A stretch of DNA of 64,000 nucleotides from Streptomyces echinatus. Its GTDB lineage: Bacteria > Actinomycetota > Actinomycetes > Streptomycetales > Streptomycetaceae. The stretch spans positions 186,001 to 250,000 of the forward strand of contig NZ_JACHJK010000009.1 of NCBI RefSeq assembly GCF_014203595.1. The letters run 5' to 3'. Made by a program: the position numbers and the translations under genes. Of this stretch, positions 60,684-64,000 are shown one piece after another. Within the stretch, counting starts at the first letter, position 1; each line of letters begins with the position of its first letter. Under the pieces are notes generated by a model. It did no database searches. It was not told the origin of the DNA and worked only from the letters and a program-made list of their open reading frames with translations.

Positions 60684-62056
60684 GCGTCCTCCCGGGCGAC
60701 GGCCTCGGCGACGATCAGGCCCTCGACCCCGCGCAGGAACCGCTCCATGCCGTCGCGGGTGAGGACGGCCGGGTCGGCGGTCATGCAGAGTTCCAGGGCG
60801 CCGGGGGCGGTCAGCACGTCGACGGCCACCGAGACGTTCGCCCGGGGCAGGAACTCCGTGGGCCAGCTCAGTTCGGTCCGGCCGGTCAGCTCGCCCAGCG
60901 CGGACCGCGGCCGTTCGACGGTGTCGAACGGTCCGATGCCCGGGTCCCGCGTGTCGTTCCACCAGCACGAGTGGTCGGCGGCCTCGCCGCGCTCGACCAG
61001 CCGCGCGACCTCCCGGTCCAGCGCCCACTTGTCGTATCCGGCGTGGCGGAACGCGGTGAACGAGACGGACCGGGTCCGCCGCACCGCGTCCTCGAAGTCC
61101 TTGTCCGCGTCCCGGAGGAGGAACACGGCTTCCTGCGCCATGGTGCTGACCGACTCGGAGGCGGCCGGCTGGAACCGGTTGCTGACCACCACCTGGAACA
61201 GCACGTCGCTGCTCCCGGACATCCTGGCCAGCTGGTGGGAGGCCGCCCCCAGCAGCACCGCGGCATCGCTCACCCCCAGTTCCGCCGCCACCCGCTCGAC
61301 GGCGACCGCCAGCGCGGGAGAGCGCAGCAGCGCGTTGGGGAACAGCCGGCCCGGGTCGGTCGCCGCGAGTTCCGGCGCCGCGGGGTCCAGGAAGATCCGC
61401 CGGGGGCCGGCGGTCAGCCGCTCGCACCAGTGCTGCCGGGCCGCCTCGTCCCGGCGCCGGCCGAGCGGCGACGACTGGACCGCCGCGGCCTGAAGCGGCT
61501 GCAGGGCGGGGCGGGCCGCCAGCAGCGACTCGGCGGACTCCCCCGCTTCGATCAGCTCCAGGTCGCGGAGCATCCGGCCCTCCCCCCACAGGTCCATCGC
61601 GGTGTGCGAGGCCGCCAGCACCAGCCGGTGGACCAGCCCCTCGCACTCCACGAGCCCGACCCGGAACGGCCACTCCCGCGCGTGGTCGAAGGGGCGCCCC
61701 GCCAACTCCTCCATCAGGGCCTCACCGACCGCCGGGGCCTCGGCCGCGGCGCACGTGCGGACCCGCGCCGGCAGCTCGCCCGTCCCGTCGACGACCTGTT
61801 CCAGACCGTCCTCGCCGTGCGGCAGGAGCCTGGTGCGCAGGCTGTCGTGCATCCGGAGCAGCTCCGTCAGGTCCGCGAGCACGCGGGAGGCGGGGCGGGG
61901 CGGGGTGAGGGGGAGGTCGAGCCGCAGGTTGTACCTGGGGGCGTCGTCACCGAGCCGCGTGACGACACCCCAGATCGCCCGCTGCCCCCAGGTGGCCGGG
62001 CCGGTCCCGGCCCTCGCGGAGTCCAGTCTGATGGTCCGCTCCTCGACCGTGGTCAT
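60680..62056 (-). CDS. Stand-alone condensation-domain protein (NRPS-like)
   Basis: This 458-residue free-standing protein has the fold of a nonribosomal-peptide condensation domain. The catalytic HHxxxDG motif appears as SHTAMDL (150-156): the second His (His151) and Asp155 are kept but the first His is Ser and the final Gly is Leu. Also WPFRVGLV and a later PLGRRR region. The substitution at the first His is seen in acyltransferase-like and inactive members, so activity needs checking. GGAAA precedes ATG 62056. Overlaps the deacetylase by four bases. Confidence 0.85.
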   Translation of the reverse strand: MTTVEERTIRLDSARAGTGPATWGQRAIWGVVTRLGDDAPRYNLRLDLPLTPPRPASRVLADLTELLRMHDSLRTRLLPHGEDGLEQVVDGTGELPARVRTCAAAEAPAVGEALMEELAGRPFDHAREWPFRVGLVECEGLVHRLVLAASHTAMDLWGEGRMLRDLELIEAGESAESLLAARPALQPLQAAAVQSSPLGRRRDEAARQHWCERLTAGPRRIFLDPAAPELAATDPGRLFPNALLRSPALAVAVERVAAELGVSDAAVLLGAASHQLARMSGSSDVLFQVVVSNRFQPAASESVSTMAQEAVFLLRDADKDFEDAVRRTRSVSFTAFRHAGYDKWALDREVARLVERGEAADHSCWWNDTRDPGIGPFDTVERPRSALGELTGRTELSWPTEFLPRANVSVAVDVLTAPGALELCMTADPAVLTRDGMERFLRGVEGLIVAEAVAREDA

Positions 62057-62217
62057 CGTGTTTCCGAACCTTTCCTCGCGTTGCCTCGTACGCCGTCGGC
62101 CGGCATCGGGCCGGACACGCCGAGACGGCTGGGGTCTTTCGTCTGGATCGGGCCGGATCGGGCCGGGGCAGGGCGCGGTGCGGGCCCGCGAGTGCGGCGT
62201 GATCCGGGCGAGGGGCG

Positions 62218-63357
62218 CTAGTCCAGGCCCTGTGAGATGACCAGGCGCTGGATCTGGTTGGTGCCTTCCACGATCTGCAGCAGCTTGGCCTCGCGCATCC
62301 AGCGCTCCACCGGATGGTCGGCGACGTATCCGGCGCCGCCGAGGACCTGCACGGCGTCGGTGGTCACCTTCATCGCCACGTCGGTGGCGAACAGCTTCGC
62401 CTTCGCCGCCTCCAGCGAGTACGGCCGGCCGGCGTCCTTCAGGCGGGCGGCCGCCAGGGTGAGCGCCCGTGCCGCGGCGATCTGCGTGGCCATGTCGGCC
62501 AGCAGGAAGCCGATCCCCTGGAAGGAGATGATCCGCTGCCCGAACTGCCGGCGTTCCCTGGCGTACCGCACGGCGTAGTCGGCGGCGGCCTGGGCGATGC
62601 CGACGGCGCAGGCCGCGATGCCCAGCCGGCCGCAGTCCAGCGCGCCCATCGCGATCAGGAAGCCCTTGCCCTCGCGTCCGATCAGCCGCTCGGCCGGCAC
62701 CCGGACGTCCTCGAAGCCGACCTGGGCGGTGGGGTTGGACCAGACGCCCAGCTTCCGCTCCGGCTCGTGCACCACCATGCCCGGGGTGCCGCCGGGGACC
62801 ACGAGACAGGACAGCCCCCGGGCTCCCGGGCCGCCGGTACGGCTGAACACGTTGTAGAAGTCGGCGTGTCCGGCGTGGGTGACCCAGGACTTGGTGCCCG
62901 TGACGCGGTAGCCGTCGTCCTCCCGCACCGCCCGGGTGGTGAGCGAGGCCGCGTCCGAACCGGCCTCCGCCTCCGACAGGCAGTACGCGCCGAGGAGTTC
63001 GCCGCTCAGCATGCCGGGCAGCAGTTCCTCGCGCTGGGCCGGGGTGCCGTAGGTGGCGGTGCCGAAGCAGGCGAGGTTGTGCACGTTGACCGCCTCGGCC
63101 ACTCCGAACCAGTGGTAGGCGATCTCCTCCAGCGCCTGGAGGTAGACCTCGTACGGCTGACCGCCGCCGCCGTACTCCTCGGGGTACGGCAGGCTCAGCA
63201 GGCCGGCCTTGCCCAGGGTGCGCACGATCTCCCGGGGGAACTCGTGGGCCGCTTCGAACGCCTCGACACCGGGCGCGAGTTCACCGGCCGCGATCTCCCG
63301 GACCAGGCCGAGCAGATCGGCCGCCTCCTCCGTGGGCAGGATGCGCTGGACCTTCAA
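62218..63357 (-). CDS. Acyl-CoA dehydrogenase-like flavoprotein
   Basis: This 379-residue member of the acyl-CoA dehydrogenase fold has YCLSEAEAGSDAASL, TGTKSWVTHAGHADFY (FAD and substrate loop), YARERRQFGQRIISFQGIGF and the C-terminal VLGGAGYVADHPVERWMREAKLLQIVEGTNQIQRL, where the catalytic Glu of EGTNQ is present. TTG 63357 is strongly supported by GGAGG seven bases upstream; an in-frame extension to 63501 is not family-like. In this cluster it could desaturate a carrier- or CoA-bound acyl intermediate. Confidence 0.93.
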   Translation of the reverse strand: MKVQRILPTEEAADLLGLVREIAAGELAPGVEAFEAAHEFPREIVRTLGKAGLLSLPYPEEYGGGGQPYEVYLQALEEIAYHWFGVAEAVNVHNLACFGTATYGTPAQREELLPGMLSGELLGAYCLSEAEAGSDAASLTTRAVREDDGYRVTGTKSWVTHAGHADFYNVFSRTGGPGARGLSCLVVPGGTPGMVVHEPERKLGVWSNPTAQVGFEDVRVPAERLIGREGKGFLIAMGALDCGRLGIAACAVGIAQAAADYAVRYARERRQFGQRIISFQGIGFLLADMATQIAAARALTLAAARLKDAGRPYSLEAAKAKLFATDVAMKVTTDAVQVLGGAGYVADHPVERWMREAKLLQIVEGTNQIQRLVISQGLD

Positions 63358-63493
63358 CGGACGACCTCCGTGGGTGTCGGATGTGGTGGGCTGAGCGGGC
63401 GGGCCGTGGCCTCGCCCGGCGGGGGCACGACGGTCCGCCCGCCGGCGGGGGCGGCGGGTCCTTCCGCCGGTGGAGACCGTGCGGGTGACGTGG

Positions 63494-64000
63494 TCAGCCA
63501 CGGCCCCAGTCGGCGGTCTCCGGCCAGTGCCGGCCCACCCGGCGTACGGCGTAGTCCCAGTACGAGCGGACGGAGAGGTCGGCGTAGATGAAGTCCTGCT
63601 TCGCGGCGACGTCCTGGTCGGTGGACCAGGTGTACGGGACGCCGGTGCTCTCGGCGGTCAGCTGAAGGCGGCAGGCCCGTTCCAGTACCTGGGCGAACAC
63701 GGAGGCGTGCCGCACGCTCTTGCCGACGATCACTCCACCGTGGTTGCGCAGCAGGACGGCCGGGTGGTCACCGAGATCCTTGGCGATGAGGTCGCCGGTC
63801 CCGATGTCCAGCACGGTGTTGCTGGTCTCGGTGAACAGGCCGATCCGGTCGCGGAAGTAGGCGCCGTCGTGCGAGACCGGGCGCATCCGCAGGTCGGTGG
63901 CGCCGAACAGCAGGGTGTACGGCGCATGGCTGTGGACGATGCCGTTGACGTCCGGGCGGGCCCGGTAGATGGCCTGGTGCAGTGGCAGTTCCGGGGGTGC
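63494..64000 (-). CDS. Class II aldolase/adducin-family protein, partial
   Basis: The frame runs off the right edge. The visible 168 residues include HSHAPY (zinc His-x-His, about 63923-63934), LRMRPVSHDGAYF and LLRNHGGVIVGKS, where the third zinc His lies. This family includes fuculose- and ribulose-phosphate aldolases and cluster-specific decarboxylases or aldolases. It is co-directional with the acyl-CoA dehydrogenase, 137 bases upstream of its start, and probably part of the same biosynthetic cluster. Confidence 0.9.
   Translation of the reverse strand, partial: APPELPLHQAIYRARPDVNGIVHSHAPYTLLFGATDLRMRPVSHDGAYFRDRIGLFTETSNTVLDIGTGDLIAKDLGDHPAVLLRNHGGVIVGKSVRHASVFAQVLERACRLQLTAESTGVPYTWSTDQDVAAKQDFIYADLSVRSYWDYAVRRVGRHWPETADWGRG

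Overview
The window is high-GC actinobacterial chromosome, almost certainly Streptomyces. Evidence: strong codon bias with GC-rich third positions, many GTG and TTG starts, ABC sugar importers without their own ATPase, dense TetR regulators, secreted glycan hydrolases with carbohydrate-binding modules, and a pentose-phosphate operon order (tkt-tal-zwf-opcA-pgi-gnd) that I recall from S. coelicolor. I saw no rRNA or tRNA gene, CRISPR array or intact insertion sequence.

Layout. 1-5.7 kb: glycan degradation. This holds the 3' end of a GH18 chitinase, a GH4 6-phospho-glycosidase, a decayed beta-galactosidase fragment beside tandem repeats, a SnoaL-like protein, and a GH16 glucanase behind two LacI-type operators. 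5.75-15.8 kb: an AraC regulator divergent from a seven-gene pentose-phosphate/glycolysis operon. 16-18.3 kb: a beta-helix membrane protein with a leaderless-type promoter, and a TetR. 18.4-28.3 kb: two divergent operons for a surface glycan containing a ManNAc-uronate-type sugar (WecB-like epimerase, nucleotide-sugar dehydrogenase, several glycosyltransferases, a methyltransferase). 28.4-33.7 kb: two TetR modules with clear palindromic operators, an MFS exporter and a serine hydrolase. 33.7-37.1 kb: a tightly overlapping operon of two saccharopine-dehydrogenase-like enzymes and a FAD amine oxidase.

37.2-44.9 kb is the most unusual part. A GTP cyclohydrolase II carries Met in place of the family's active-site Tyr. 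It is divergent from a creatininase-family enzyme, and followed by a coupled set of a PTPS-fold protein lacking the catalytic Cys and a zinc His, a glycosyltransferase, a methyltransferase and a polytopic membrane protein. A BchC-like dehydrogenase and a CDP-alcohol phosphatidyltransferase flank it. Together they look like an uncharacterised pathway from GTP, through the formylaminopyrimidine intermediate, to a modified and perhaps membrane-linked pterin-like or pyrimidine product.

45-53.6 kb: an ADP-ribosylglycohydrolase remnant, an L,D-transpeptidase, a secreted GH16 enzyme with two discoidin-type modules, and an ABC importer plus GH1 beta-glucosidase operon; the last two fit extracellular beta-glucan cleavage followed by oligosaccharide import and hydrolysis. 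53.7-57.7 kb: an MFS gene lacking its first helix and a TetR lacking its recognition helix (both apparently broken), then an EF-G paralogue with a long leader that holds a short upstream ORF. 58.1-64 kb: the edge of a likely natural-product cluster (MFS exporter, deacetylase with an odd N-terminal domain, stand-alone condensation protein, acyl-CoA dehydrogenase, partial class II aldolase).
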